This document shows positions 6,139-12,922 of a stretch of 19,719 nt of DNA, in pieces. The stretch's first letter is position 1; each line of letters starts with the position of its first letter. The stretch comes from JAWXBK01 sp040878185 (GTDB lineage: Bacteria; Pseudomonadota; Alphaproteobacteria; Dongiales; Dongiaceae): contig JBBDMS010000038.1 of NCBI GenBank assembly GCA_040878185.1, positions 1 through 19,719 of the forward strand, read 5' to 3'. Under the pieces are notes generated by a model that worked only from the letters and a program-made list of their open reading frames with translations, did not search any database and was not told where the DNA came from. A program made the translations under genes and the position numbers.

Positions 6139-7806
6139 CTATCGCGCGCCCCTGATCTCGCTCAGCGTGCGCCGGATCGTCAGCGCCTCGGGATCGATCG
6201 GCAGTTCGATGATCGCGGGCTTGCCCGCCGCCATCGCGCGTTCGAGGGCCGGCCTGAACTCCGCCGTCGTCCGTACCGTCTCGCCATGGCCGCCGAAAGC
6301 GCGCGCATAGGCGGCGAAATCCGGATTGCGCAGATCGGTGCCGACGACACGGCCGGGATAGTCGCGCTCCTGATGCATGCGGATCGTGCCGTACATGCCG
6401 TTATTGACCACGAGCACGATGATGTTCGCACCATGCTGCACGGCGGTTGCGAATTCCTGGCCGTTCATCAGGAAATCGCCGTCGCCCGCGGCCGCGATCA
6501 CGACGCGCTCCGGATATCGAAGCTTTGCTGCGACCGCCGCCGGCACACCGTAACCCATCGAGCCGTTGGTCGGTGCCAGTTGCGCGCGATAGAAACAGTA
6601 GCGATGAAACACGTGGAACCAGGCCGAGAAATTACCGGCGCCGTTGCAGATCATCGTGTCGGGCGGCGTCGCCTCGCGGATCGTGCGCACCACCTCGGCC
6701 ATCTGGATCGGGCCGACGCACTGCACTTCTTTCGTCCAGGCGAGATACTCGGCCCGCGCGCTCTCCGTCCATGAACGGCGTGCCCCGGAAACGACTGCCG
6801 CATCGACCGGCTTCAGGGCGCGCGCGGCGGCACAGAACTCGGCCATGCCGGAGTTGATCGCCAGCGTCGGCTGATAGACGCGGCCGAGCTCTTCGGCGCC
6901 GGGATGGATATGCACCAAAGTCTGTTTCGGCACCGGCGGCGTCACCAGCGTATAGCCGCTGGTCGTCATCTCGCCGAGCCGCGCGCCCGCCGCAATCAGA
7001 AGATCGGTATCGCGGATGCGCTCGGCCAGTTTCGGATTGACGCCGATCCCGACATCGCCGGCATAGAGCTTGTGGTCGTTGTCGAAATAGCTCTGGCAGC
7101 GGAACGACGCGCCGGTCGGCAAATCCATCGCCTCGGCAAACGCGGCGATATCCTTTGTCGCCTGCTCGTTCCAGGTGCCGCCGCCGACGATCATGAACGG
7201 CCGCTCCGATTTCTCGATCATCGCGCGCAGTCGCTGCATCGTTTCGGGGGCGGGATGCGCCTGAACCGCCGTTGCTGCACCGGCATCCGCCGTGTCGACC
7301 GTCTCGGTCAGCATGTCTTCGGGCAGAACGACGACGACAGGTCCCGGCCGCCCGCTCATCGCGCGATGGAAAGCCTGGCTCACCAGCTCTGGAATGCGCG
7401 CGGCTTCGTCGATGCGCACCACCCACTTCGCCAGCGGCGCAAACATTTTTCCGAAATCGACTTCCTGGAAGGCTTCGCGGTCGCGCTGTTCGCGCGCCAC
7501 GTCGCCGACGAAGAGGATCATCGGCGTCGAATCCTGGAGCGCGACATGCACGCCGACCGAGGCGTTGGTCGCACCAGGCCCGCGCGTTGCAAAGCAGATG
7601 CCGGGCCGGCCGGTCATCTTGCCGTCGGCCTCGGCCATGTAGGCAGCACCGCCTTCCTGCCGGCACACGATAAGCTCGATCCGGTTGCGCGCTTCATAGA
7701 GCGCATCGAGGGCGGCGAGATAGCTTTCGCCGGGAACGCAGAACGCGCGCTCGACGCCGTTGATGAGAAGCTGGTCGATCAGGATCTGTCCGCCGGTGCG
7801 GGGCAT
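6139..7806 (-). CDS. Thiamine-diphosphate-binding acetolactate-synthase-like enzyme
   Basis: A 555-residue three-domain ThDP enzyme of the acetolactate synthase/benzoylformate decarboxylase superfamily. The N-terminal pyrimidine-binding domain carries the cofactor-activating Glu51 in CRQEGGAAYMAEA, followed by GICFATRGPGATNA. The C-terminal domain carries the ThDP motif GDG (441-443) separated by exactly 24 residues from NN (468-469). The start was placed at ATG 7806 because GGAG lies 8 bases before it on the coding strand; the longer frame to 7854 adds 16 unlikely residues. It may decarboxylate a 2-oxo acid or join an acyl unit to one; the reaction cannot be decided from sequence. No small regulatory (ACT) subunit gene is nearby, which argues against it being the housekeeping valine/isoleucine enzyme. 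It lies downstream of the nitrile hydratase genes but is separated by a repeat-filled spacer. Confidence 0.88.
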   Translation of the reverse strand: MPRTGGQILIDQLLINGVERAFCVPGESYLAALDALYEARNRIELIVCRQEGGAAYMAEADGKMTGRPGICFATRGPGATNASVGVHVALQDSTPMILFVGDVAREQRDREAFQEVDFGKMFAPLAKWVVRIDEAARIPELVSQAFHRAMSGRPGPVVVVLPEDMLTETVDTADAGAATAVQAHPAPETMQRLRAMIEKSERPFMIVGGGTWNEQATKDIAAFAEAMDLPTGASFRCQSYFDNDHKLYAGDVGIGVNPKLAERIRDTDLLIAAGARLGEMTTSGYTLVTPPVPKQTLVHIHPGAEELGRVYQPTLAINSGMAEFCAAARALKPVDAAVVSGARRSWTESARAEYLAWTKEVQCVGPIQMAEVVRTIREATPPDTMICNGAGNFSAWFHVFHRYCFYRAQLAPTNGSMGYGVPAAVAAKLRYPERVVIAAAGDGDFLMNGQEFATAVQHGANIIVLVVNNGMYGTIRMHQERDYPGRVVGTDLRNPDFAAYARAFGGHGETVRTTAEFRPALERAMAAGKPAIIELPIDPEALTIRRTLSEIRGAR

Positions 7807-7879
7807 GGGAGGGTCTCCGATACGAACCTGCTCCCTAAGGGAGAGGCTCTTCATGAATCCCGAAAAGACGGGTTTTTTA

Positions 7880-8001
7880 CCCCCTCCCCCGACCGCGGCG
7901 TGCGGGAGGGGGAAGGAGAGGGGTTTCTGTGTCGCGCCCTGTCGTCAGACCGGGAGCGGCATTAGCCCCCACCCTAACCCTCCCCCGCAAGGGGGAGGGA
8001 A
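7880..8001. repeat. REP-like hairpin pair, locus A (BIME-like)
   Basis: Two GC-rich hairpins face each other in the 214-base spacer between the nitrile hydratase accessory gene and the ThDP gene. A2 (7978-7999) has perfect 9-bp arms CCCTCCCCC and GGGGGAGGG closed by a GCAA tetraloop and is preceded by CCCACCCTAA. A1 (7880-7912) has 9-bp arms CCCCCTCCC and GGGAGGGGG around a 15-base loop containing CCGCGG, and is followed by AAGGAGAGGGG, so it is the same element in opposite orientation. Loci B and C have the same layout. Confidence 0.8.
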
Positions 8002-8020
8002 ATTACTGGTCGCGAACAAA

Positions 8021-8374
8021 TCAGTCTTGGTTCCCCGCCTCGAGCCGGACCGCATCGCCATGGGGCGTCGCCTCATAGGCGCGATGCCACTGCGCTTGCC
8101 TCGCATCGAGCATCGCTTCGGTCACGGCGCCGCGCGCGGTCGTCAGTTGCTCCAGCGCCGACAATGCCGCGGCGTAGTAGGTCGCCTGATCGTCGGGCCG
8201 TCCGGCCGACGCAGCCTGCCGCAGTGCTGCGCCCAGTGCCTCCGACCATTCGCTTTGCGTGAACAACCCCGCGGCGACAAGCGTATGCGCGATCCCGAGC
8301 AACTCCGCCTGCCACGGCTCGTCAAAACCGGGCCCACCATCCCGCGCCGCGAGCGATGCGTCAGGCCCGCTCAA
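8021..8374 (-). CDS. Nitrile hydratase accessory (activator) protein, P14K type
   Basis: A 117-residue protein of the small nitrile hydratase accessory family, which in cobalt enzymes acts as a chaperone delivering metal-loaded alpha subunit. Diagnostic blocks are FDEPWQAELLGIAHTLVAAG, FTQSEWSEALGAALR and the closing ARQAQWHRAYEATPHG. No ATG is available in a sensible place. TTG 8374 is preferred because GGAG sits 7 bases upstream on the coding strand and because it gives a 14-base overlap with the end of nthB, as expected for a coupled operon. The upstream frame to 8572 only shadows nthB. The order alpha, beta, accessory is the usual one for Co-type systems. The family resembles the N-terminal part of the beta subunit. 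Confidence 0.88.
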   Translation of the reverse strand: MSGPDASLAARDGGPGFDEPWQAELLGIAHTLVAAGLFTQSEWSEALGAALRQAASAGRPDDQATYYAAALSALEQLTTARGAVTEAMLDARQAQWHRAYEATPHGDAVRLEAGNQD

Positions 8375-9032
8375 GGTAACTCTCCCACAGATCGAGATGG
8401 ACACAGGCGCGCCGTTCTTTCGCGTCCCTGTCGCGTGCCTCGGGCCAAAGATCGGCCGCCTCGAAGCGCACGGTGTAAAGCGGTTCGGCACGTTCCTGCC
8501 CATGCGATTTCGCATCGGGCAGCACATGCGCACTGCATAGCCGCTCGATTCGCCCGATGCGGCCGCGCACATAGGCGGGCAACCGCGTATGGGTCGGCAC
8601 GCCGTCGGCGTTCGTCCGCACGCGATCGCCCGGTTTGAACGCGGGCACGGTTGCGACCTCGCGGTCGAAGCGGACCTTGTGCGCCGCCGCCGCGCGCACT
8701 TTGTCGGGCCCGAGCGGCGCGGGCAGGTCCGGGCCCTTCGTCACCGACTTGCCGGTCGCGATCTCGTCGACCGTGGCAATGCCGGAATCGACCAGCAGGG
8801 CCGCATAGATCTGCATCCACTGATCGAAATAGGGGCGCGTCAGATAGTCGACCGGATCGATCAGCTCGCGCACATGCCGCCACCAGTCGATGTTCCAGTC
8901 GGGCGGCTGGCGGATGCTGCGCGAGATCGACCACATGCGCGCTTCCCAGTCGCTGTGGAACGGCTCTTCCGGCTCGTCGGCAATCACCGCGCCGAAGAAT
9001 TGCCGTCCGCCGAGATCGTGCGGGCCATCCAT
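8361..9032 (-). CDS. nthB: Nitrile hydratase beta subunit
   Basis: A 223-residue protein with the characteristic beta-subunit start MDGPHDLGGRQFFG and the block WNIDWWRHVRELIDPVDYLT, then YFDQWMQIYAALL. The C-terminal half is the SH3-like barrel (FKPGDRVRTNADGVPTHTRL, then YVRGRIGRIERL, and LYTVRFEAADLW). The beta subunit pairs with the metal-bearing alpha subunit and completes the active-site pocket for hydration of nitriles to amides in the cytosol. The start at ATG 9032 fits the conserved N-terminus, although only a poor ribosome binding site is visible. It lies 58 bases downstream of nthA and overlaps the accessory gene by 14 bases. Length and domains are normal, with no sign of decay. 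Confidence 0.93.
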   Translation of the reverse strand: MDGPHDLGGRQFFGAVIADEPEEPFHSDWEARMWSISRSIRQPPDWNIDWWRHVRELIDPVDYLTRPYFDQWMQIYAALLVDSGIATVDEIATGKSVTKGPDLPAPLGPDKVRAAAAHKVRFDREVATVPAFKPGDRVRTNADGVPTHTRLPAYVRGRIGRIERLCSAHVLPDAKSHGQERAEPLYTVRFEAADLWPEARDRDAKERRACVHLDLWESYLERA

Positions 9033-9059
9033 CAGAATATGCCCATGTCAGCGCCCGCC

Positions 9060-9110
9060 CATCAGCGCAATCCCTGTCGCGGCCCGCGCATCAGCGCGAT
9101 CCCTGTCGCG
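9060..9110. repeat. 22-bp direct repeat at the end of nthA
   Basis: Two copies of CATCAGCGC(A/G)ATCCCTGTCGCG, at 9060-9081 and 9089-9110, differ at one base and have a 29-base period. The right copy (as written on the plus strand) contains the nthA stop and its last codons (RQGSR); the left copy lies in the nthA-nthB spacer. It looks like a tandem duplication of the gene end that lengthened the spacer. Confidence 0.8.
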
Positions 9111-9741
9111 CCGGCGCAAGATCGCGGTCGGTGCCGATCATCGCGTTGCGCGTCACTAGCGTCGCAAGCCGCGCCTCATCCCAGCCGTCGGTGCCGGCGG
9201 GCCGCTCGGGCACGACCAGGTAGCGCAACTCGGCGGTGCTGTCCCAGACCCGCACTTCGACCTCGTCGCCGATCGCGACGCCGAATTCGGCCAGCACCGC
9301 GCGCGGCTCGCGCACCGCCCGGGCCCGATACTCTTTCGCCTTGTACCAGGTCGGCGCGATGCCGAGGACCGAGAACGGATAACAGGAGCAGAGCGTGCAG
9401 ACGACGAGATTGTGGACGTCCTTTGTGTTCTCGACGGCGCGCAGATGGGCGGTCGCATTGCCGGCAAAGCCGAACTCGTCGATCGCCGCGGTCGCATCGG
9501 CGAGGAGGCGCGCCCGGAACGCCGTATCGGTCCAGGCGCGGGCCACCACCTGCGCACCGCGCTTGGGGCCGATCTCTTCGGTATAGAGCGCGATCCAGGC
9601 ATCGACCGCTGCGCGGTTCAGCATACCCTTTTCGACGAGCAGGCTTTCCAGCGCCTTCACGCGCAAGGCCGGTTCCGGCGGCAGATGATCGTGCAGCTCG
9701 CGATGGATATGGGCGACACGTTTGGAGTCGTAAGTCGTCAC
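9091..9741 (-). CDS. nthA: Nitrile hydratase alpha subunit, cobalt type
   Basis: A 216-residue metal-bearing subunit of nitrile hydratase, which hydrates R-CN to R-CONH2. The metal-binding claw V-C115-T-L-C118-S-C120 is complete. Thr rather than Ser at the second position is the established mark of the non-corrin cobalt type; iron enzymes have CSLCSC. C118 and C120 would be oxidised to sulfinic and sulfenic acid in the mature enzyme. The flanking YPFSVLGIAPTWYK and the late LATLVTRNAMIGTD are typical. Start is GTG 9741, with AAGG 7 bases upstream on the coding strand. It is the first gene of the nthA-nthB-accessory operon, 293 bases downstream of an amidase gene on the same strand; that spacer contains REP locus B. 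The C-terminus carries a short local duplication. Confidence 0.96.
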   Translation of the reverse strand: MTTYDSKRVAHIHRELHDHLPPEPALRVKALESLLVEKGMLNRAAVDAWIALYTEEIGPKRGAQVVARAWTDTAFRARLLADATAAIDEFGFAGNATAHLRAVENTKDVHNLVVCTLCSCYPFSVLGIAPTWYKAKEYRARAVREPRAVLAEFGVAIGDEVEVRVWDSTAELRYLVVPERPAGTDGWDEARLATLVTRNAMIGTDRDLAPARQGSR

Positions 9742-9885
9742 GGGACGGCCTTTCGCTGGCGGGATATTGGCGCGCGTTCCGGCAAGCCTAGCGCCGCGCG
9801 CGAGCCGTCACAAGGTTAGCTCGTAAATGCAAGAGCGGTGAGATAGGGGCGGTTCGCTTTGATCGAAGGTGACGTGTAAGTGATT

Positions 9886-10016
9886 CCCTCCCCCCTTGCG
9901 GGGGAGGGTTAGGGTGGGGGGTAATCCGCCATTCACTCTTTTATCCGCAATTCACTCTTTTATAAGAACGGCAGCACTGCCCCTCCCCTACCCCTTCCCG
10001 CAAGGGGAGGGGGAAA
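9886..10016. repeat. REP-like hairpin pair, locus B (BIME-like)
   Basis: Second facing pair of the same elements, between the amidase gene end and nthA. B1 (9886-9908) has the arms CCCTCCCCC and GGGGGAGGG around TTGC and is followed by TTAGGGTGGGG, i.e. the reverse complement form. B2 (9991-10012) has the arms CCCCTTCCC and GGGGAGGGG closed by GCAA, with one G-T pair, preceded by CCCCTCCCCTA. They fill most of the 293-base spacer 9742-10034 together with the 19-bp duplication below; the remaining part, 9742-9885, should hold the nthA promoter but no convincing boxes are visible. Confidence 0.8.
9924..9961. repeat. 19-bp tandem duplication between the REP hairpins of locus B
   Basis: ATCCGC(C/A)ATTCACTCTTTT occurs twice without a gap (9924-9942, 9943-9961) with one mismatch. 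It lies exactly between the two hairpins B1 and B2 and is A/T-rich compared with them. Confidence 0.85.
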
Positions 10017-10034
10017 TCGGTAGGAGTTTCACGT

Positions 10035-11450
10035 TCAAATCGGCGGCCGCTTGTCCGCCCAGGGCCGCTGCAGCTCGAGCGCGCGGCCGATGCGCAATGC
10101 CGTGTCCTCGCGATAACGCCGCGTCACGATCTGCAGCCCGACCGGCAGCCCGTCCTTGCTCCAGCCGGCCGGCACCGAGAGCGCCGGGCATTGCGGGATG
10201 TTGTTGAAGAGCGCCGTCATATCCTGCCCGTGATAGAGCCCGTCGCCGGATTTCGCCTGGAAATCGGCCTCGCTGCCGCCGACCGGCGGTGCCGGGATCG
10301 CCATCGTCGGACAGAGGAACGCGTCGTACTTTTCGATGATCGGGCGGAAGCGGTTCCACTGGTCGGTGCGCTCGATCTCGAGGCGCTTGTAATGCGTCGC
10401 CGACATCGCGTTGCCCTGTTCGATCAGCGCGACGACATTCGGATCCATCCGGTCGCGGAATTCGTCGAGCTTGTCGCCGAAATAACCCGACATGAACACG
10501 GCCCATAGTTCCGTCCAGGTATCGTTGAAGCGCCGCGACCAGTCGAGTTCGATCTCCTCGACGATGGCCCCGGCCGCCTGGAGCGCCTTCGCGGCCTCGC
10601 GCACGTTGCGTTCGACCTCGGGATCGATCCAGTAGCAGGAGAGATCGACGTCCATCGCGAACTTCATGCCCCTGATGTCGCCGGGCGTGGGATCCGGCAG
10701 CTCGACGCGCGTGCCGTTCGACATGATGTCGATATCGTGCGGGCCCTGCGCCGCATCGAGGAAGAGCCGCGCATCGTCGATCGTCCGCGCGAGCGGCCCG
10801 AAATGCGACAGGCTGTCATAGACCGACGGCAGGATATCCATCGGAATGCGCCCGATGCTCGGCTTCAGCCCGACGGTACCCGACCAACATGCAGGAATGC
10901 GCACCGAACCGCCCATGTCGGTGCCTTCGGCGATGGATACGCAGCCGGTCGCGACGGCCGCACCCGAGCCGCCGGAGCTGCCGCCGGGGCAGCGCTCGGT
11001 GTTCCACGGGTTACGCGTGATGCCCCAGAGCGGGCTCTCGGTGTAGCTCGAATAGGCAAACTCGGGCGTCGTCGTCTTGCCGACCATGATGCCGCCGGCC
11101 TCGTGCGTCAGACGCGTCACGATGACGGCGTCGCGGTCAGGCACGTTATGCTCGAACGCATACGAGCCGAGCGTCGTACGTTTGCCTTTGGTCGGCGTCA
11201 GATCCTTGATCGCCAGCGGCACGCCATGCAGCGACCCGAGTTTGCCGCCCTGCATGACCGCCTGTTCGGCCTGTTTCGCCTTGGCGAGCGCCTCGTCGGG
11301 AAAGACGAAGGCAAAACAGTTGAGCTTCGGATTGATCTCGTCGATCCGCGCCAGCGTGTTTTTCATCAGCTCGACCGGAGAGAGCTGCTTTTTGCGGATG
11401 CGGTCGGCCAGCACGGTTGCCGGCGTGTAACAGAGATCGAGATCGGTCAT
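10035..11450 (-). CDS. Amidase-signature family amidase
   Basis: A 471-residue enzyme of the amidase signature family, which hydrolyses amides to carboxylate and ammonia with a Ser-cisSer-Lys triad. All three residues are present: Lys82 (GVPLAIKDLTPT), cis-Ser158 in the Gly/Ser-rich PGGSSGGSGAAVA block, and nucleophile Ser182 (GTDMGGSVRIPA), with the 24-residue spacing between the two Ser that is standard for the family. ATG 11450 was chosen because GGGGGA lies 7 bases upstream on the coding strand; the frame extends to 11480 without a good signal. As the gene upstream of nitrile hydratase on the same strand, it is the natural second enzyme for nitrile to amide to acid. The GatA-like transamidosome role is unlikely, since no gatB/gatC is here. 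The exact amide is unknown. Confidence 0.92.
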   Translation of the reverse strand: MTDLDLCYTPATVLADRIRKKQLSPVELMKNTLARIDEINPKLNCFAFVFPDEALAKAKQAEQAVMQGGKLGSLHGVPLAIKDLTPTKGKRTTLGSYAFEHNVPDRDAVIVTRLTHEAGGIMVGKTTTPEFAYSSYTESPLWGITRNPWNTERCPGGSSGGSGAAVATGCVSIAEGTDMGGSVRIPACWSGTVGLKPSIGRIPMDILPSVYDSLSHFGPLARTIDDARLFLDAAQGPHDIDIMSNGTRVELPDPTPGDIRGMKFAMDVDLSCYWIDPEVERNVREAAKALQAAGAIVEEIELDWSRRFNDTWTELWAVFMSGYFGDKLDEFRDRMDPNVVALIEQGNAMSATHYKRLEIERTDQWNRFRPIIEKYDAFLCPTMAIPAPPVGGSEADFQAKSGDGLYHGQDMTALFNNIPQCPALSVPAGWSKDGLPVGLQIVTRRYREDTALRIGRALELQRPWADKRPPI

Positions 11451-11496
11451 GGTATCGTCCCCCGGTTTCTTGCCGGTCACTCTAGGGAAGCGCGGA

Positions 11497-11519
11497 TGCC
11501 AGTCAATCCGGGACTGGCA
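11497..11519. promoter_or_regulatory. Inverted repeat in the divergent amidase/VOC spacer, candidate operator
   Basis: A perfect 8-bp inverted repeat, TGCCAGTC (11497-11504) and GACTGGCA (11512-11519), with a 7-base gap, lies in the 156-base spacer between the divergent amidase and VOC genes. A second weaker dyad GCCGGT/ACCGGC is at 11524-11529 and 11548-11553. The position suits a regulator acting on one or both promoters, but no regulator gene is in the window and no clear -35/-10 boxes are seen. Confidence 0.35.
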
Positions 11520-11606
11520 ACTCGCCGGTTACCCGTGGTCAACCGCGACCGGCTCCGTCCATAATGGCCATGCCGCTGCGCCCGGAACGAGCGAAAGAGA
11601 CCGACG

Positions 11607-12029
11607 ATGACCGACCCTTCGCCCATCAAGATCCTCGATATCGACCATGTCGTGCTGCGCGTCCGCGATATGGACGTGATGCAGCGCTTTTATTGCGACG
11701 TGCTCGGCTGCAATGTCGAATGCGTTCTGGCCGATCTCGACATGATCCAGCTTCGCGCGGGTCGGGCGTTGATCGATCTGGTCGACGTCGCGGGCGAACT
11801 CGGGCGTCTCGGCGGCGCCGCGCCCGGTACCGATGCGCGCAACATGGATCATTTCTGCGTCCGCGTGGAACCGTTCGATGAGGACGCGATCCTGCGCCAT
11901 CTGCGCGCGCATGGCGTGGCGCCGGGCGAGGTCGTGCAGCGCTCCGGTGCCGAAGGCACCGGTCCTTCGATCTATCTCAACGATCCCGAAGGCAACATGG
12001 TCGAGCTGAAGGGACCGTCGACGCATTGA
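11607..12029 (+). CDS. VOC-fold (glyoxalase/dioxygenase superfamily) protein
   Basis: A 140-residue single-chain vicinal-oxygen-chelate protein, built of two beta-alpha-beta-beta-beta modules. The first begins ILDIDHVVLRVRDMD, with candidate metal ligand His14, and continues RFYCDVLGCNV. The second contains MDHFCVRVEPFDE, with His82, and ends IYLNDPEGNMVELKGP, with Glu133. These three are in the usual metal-ligand positions; the fourth is not certain. Members include glyoxalase I, ring-cleaving dioxygenases, epimerases and resistance proteins, so the reaction cannot be stated. ATG 11607 is preceded by a GAGA-rich but weak ribosome binding site. It is probably the first gene of a plus-strand unit with the SDR gene 34 bases downstream. 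Confidence 0.85.
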   Translation: MTDPSPIKILDIDHVVLRVRDMDVMQRFYCDVLGCNVECVLADLDMIQLRAGRALIDLVDVAGELGRLGGAAPGTDARNMDHFCVRVEPFDEDAILRHLRAHGVAPGEVVQRSGAEGTGPSIYLNDPEGNMVELKGPSTH

Positions 12030-12063
12030 GCCCGATTGAACGGCGATGAACAGGTGACACGAG

Positions 12064-12807
12064 ATGGGCGTGATGATCGTAACCGGCGGCAGCCGCGGCA
12101 TCGGTGCCGCGATCGCCGAGGGCGCCGGCCGCAAGGGCTGGGATGTCGCGGTCAATTACCGCACGGAAAAAGCGCGCGCGGATGCCGTGGCCGACGCAAT
12201 CCGCAAAAGCGGCGGCAAGGCGATCGCGATCCAGGCGGACGTTGCCAGCGAGCCGGACATCCTGCGTCTCTTCGAGACCGTCGATCGCGAACTCGGTCCG
12301 GTCGGCGCGCTGGTCAACAATGCCGGCATCGATGTCGAGAACTGGCTGGCCGACGTGCGCCTTGCCGATATCGAGCAGATCTTCCGCGTCAACGTGTACG
12401 GCCCGATGCTCTGTGCGCGCGAGGCGGTCCGCCGCATGTCGACCGAGAAGGGCGGCAAGGGCGGCGCCATCGTCAATATCGGGTCGGTCGCGGGCCGCAC
12501 CGGCGGTATGAAGAAGGGCGGCGCCTATGCGGCCTCGAAGGCGGCGGTCGACACCTTCACCCGCGCGCTCGCGCTCGAGACCGCGCAGCAGGGTATCCGC
12601 GTCACCTGCGTCCGGCCGGGGCTGACCGACACCGAGATGTTCGGCGATGCCGGCCAGCGCGCGGAGGCCCGCGCGTTCGCCAAGACCGGCGCCCCGATGG
12701 GCCGGATGGGCACGGCCGACGAGATTGCCGGGCTCGCGCTCTGGCTCTGCTCGGACGAGGCGACCTATGTGACCGGCTTCAGCTACGACGTGAGCGGCGG
12801 ACGCTGA
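12064..12807 (+). CDS. Short-chain dehydrogenase/reductase (classical SDR)
   Basis: A 247-residue classical SDR, a cytosolic NAD(P)(H)-dependent oxidoreductase. Visible: the cofactor glycine motif TGGSRGIG (7-14), an acidic Asp59 (QADVAS) contacting the adenine, NNAG (85-88), the Asn110 position (FRVNVYG), and the catalytic Ser141 (IGSVAG), Tyr155 and Lys159 (AYAASKAAV). The C-terminal GFSYDVSGGR closes the fold as in FabG-like enzymes. Arg33 after the second strand (VNYRTEKA) suggests preference for NADP(H), though this is only an indication. The substrate is unknown: a sugar, hydroxy acid or 3-oxoacyl compound are all possible. It is 34 bases from the VOC gene and 115 bases from the oxygenase gene that follows on the same strand. 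Confidence 0.93.
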   Translation: MGVMIVTGGSRGIGAAIAEGAGRKGWDVAVNYRTEKARADAVADAIRKSGGKAIAIQADVASEPDILRLFETVDRELGPVGALVNNAGIDVENWLADVRLADIEQIFRVNVYGPMLCAREAVRRMSTEKGGKGGAIVNIGSVAGRTGGMKKGGAYAASKAAVDTFTRALALETAQQGIRVTCVRPGLTDTEMFGDAGQRAEARAFAKTGAPMGRMGTADEIAGLALWLCSDEATYVTGFSYDVSGGR

Positions 12808-12830
12808 AATGGGCTACACCCCGCCCCGGA

Positions 12831-12880
12831 GGGCCGGGATGGGCGAGGGCCGGGCAAGCCATGGAATCCCGACCCGGCCC
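12831..12880 (+). other. Imperfect stem-loop in the SDR-oxygenase spacer
   Basis: GGGCCGGGATGGG (12831-12843) can pair with CCCGACCCGGCCC (12868-12880), 11 of 13 positions, across a 24-base loop. It lies in the 115-base spacer 12808-12922. No T-run follows, so it may be an attenuating or mRNA-stabilising structure rather than an intrinsic terminator. Confidence 0.35.
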
Positions 12881-12922
12881 GGTGCATGATCGGGCAGGAA
12901 CGACGCCCTTCGGGAGAGAAAC

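Noticed and set aside
6904..7965. A 353-codon plus-strand frame opposite the ThDP enzyme
   Set aside because: Antisense shadow of a gene with intact ThDP motifs; the end of the frame runs through the REP hairpins.
7880..10016. The recurring GC-rich repeats as a CRISPR array or transposon ends
   Set aside because: Copies are far apart, palindromic, arranged as facing pairs, with no regular spacers and no cas or transposase gene; REP/BIME-like elements explain them better.
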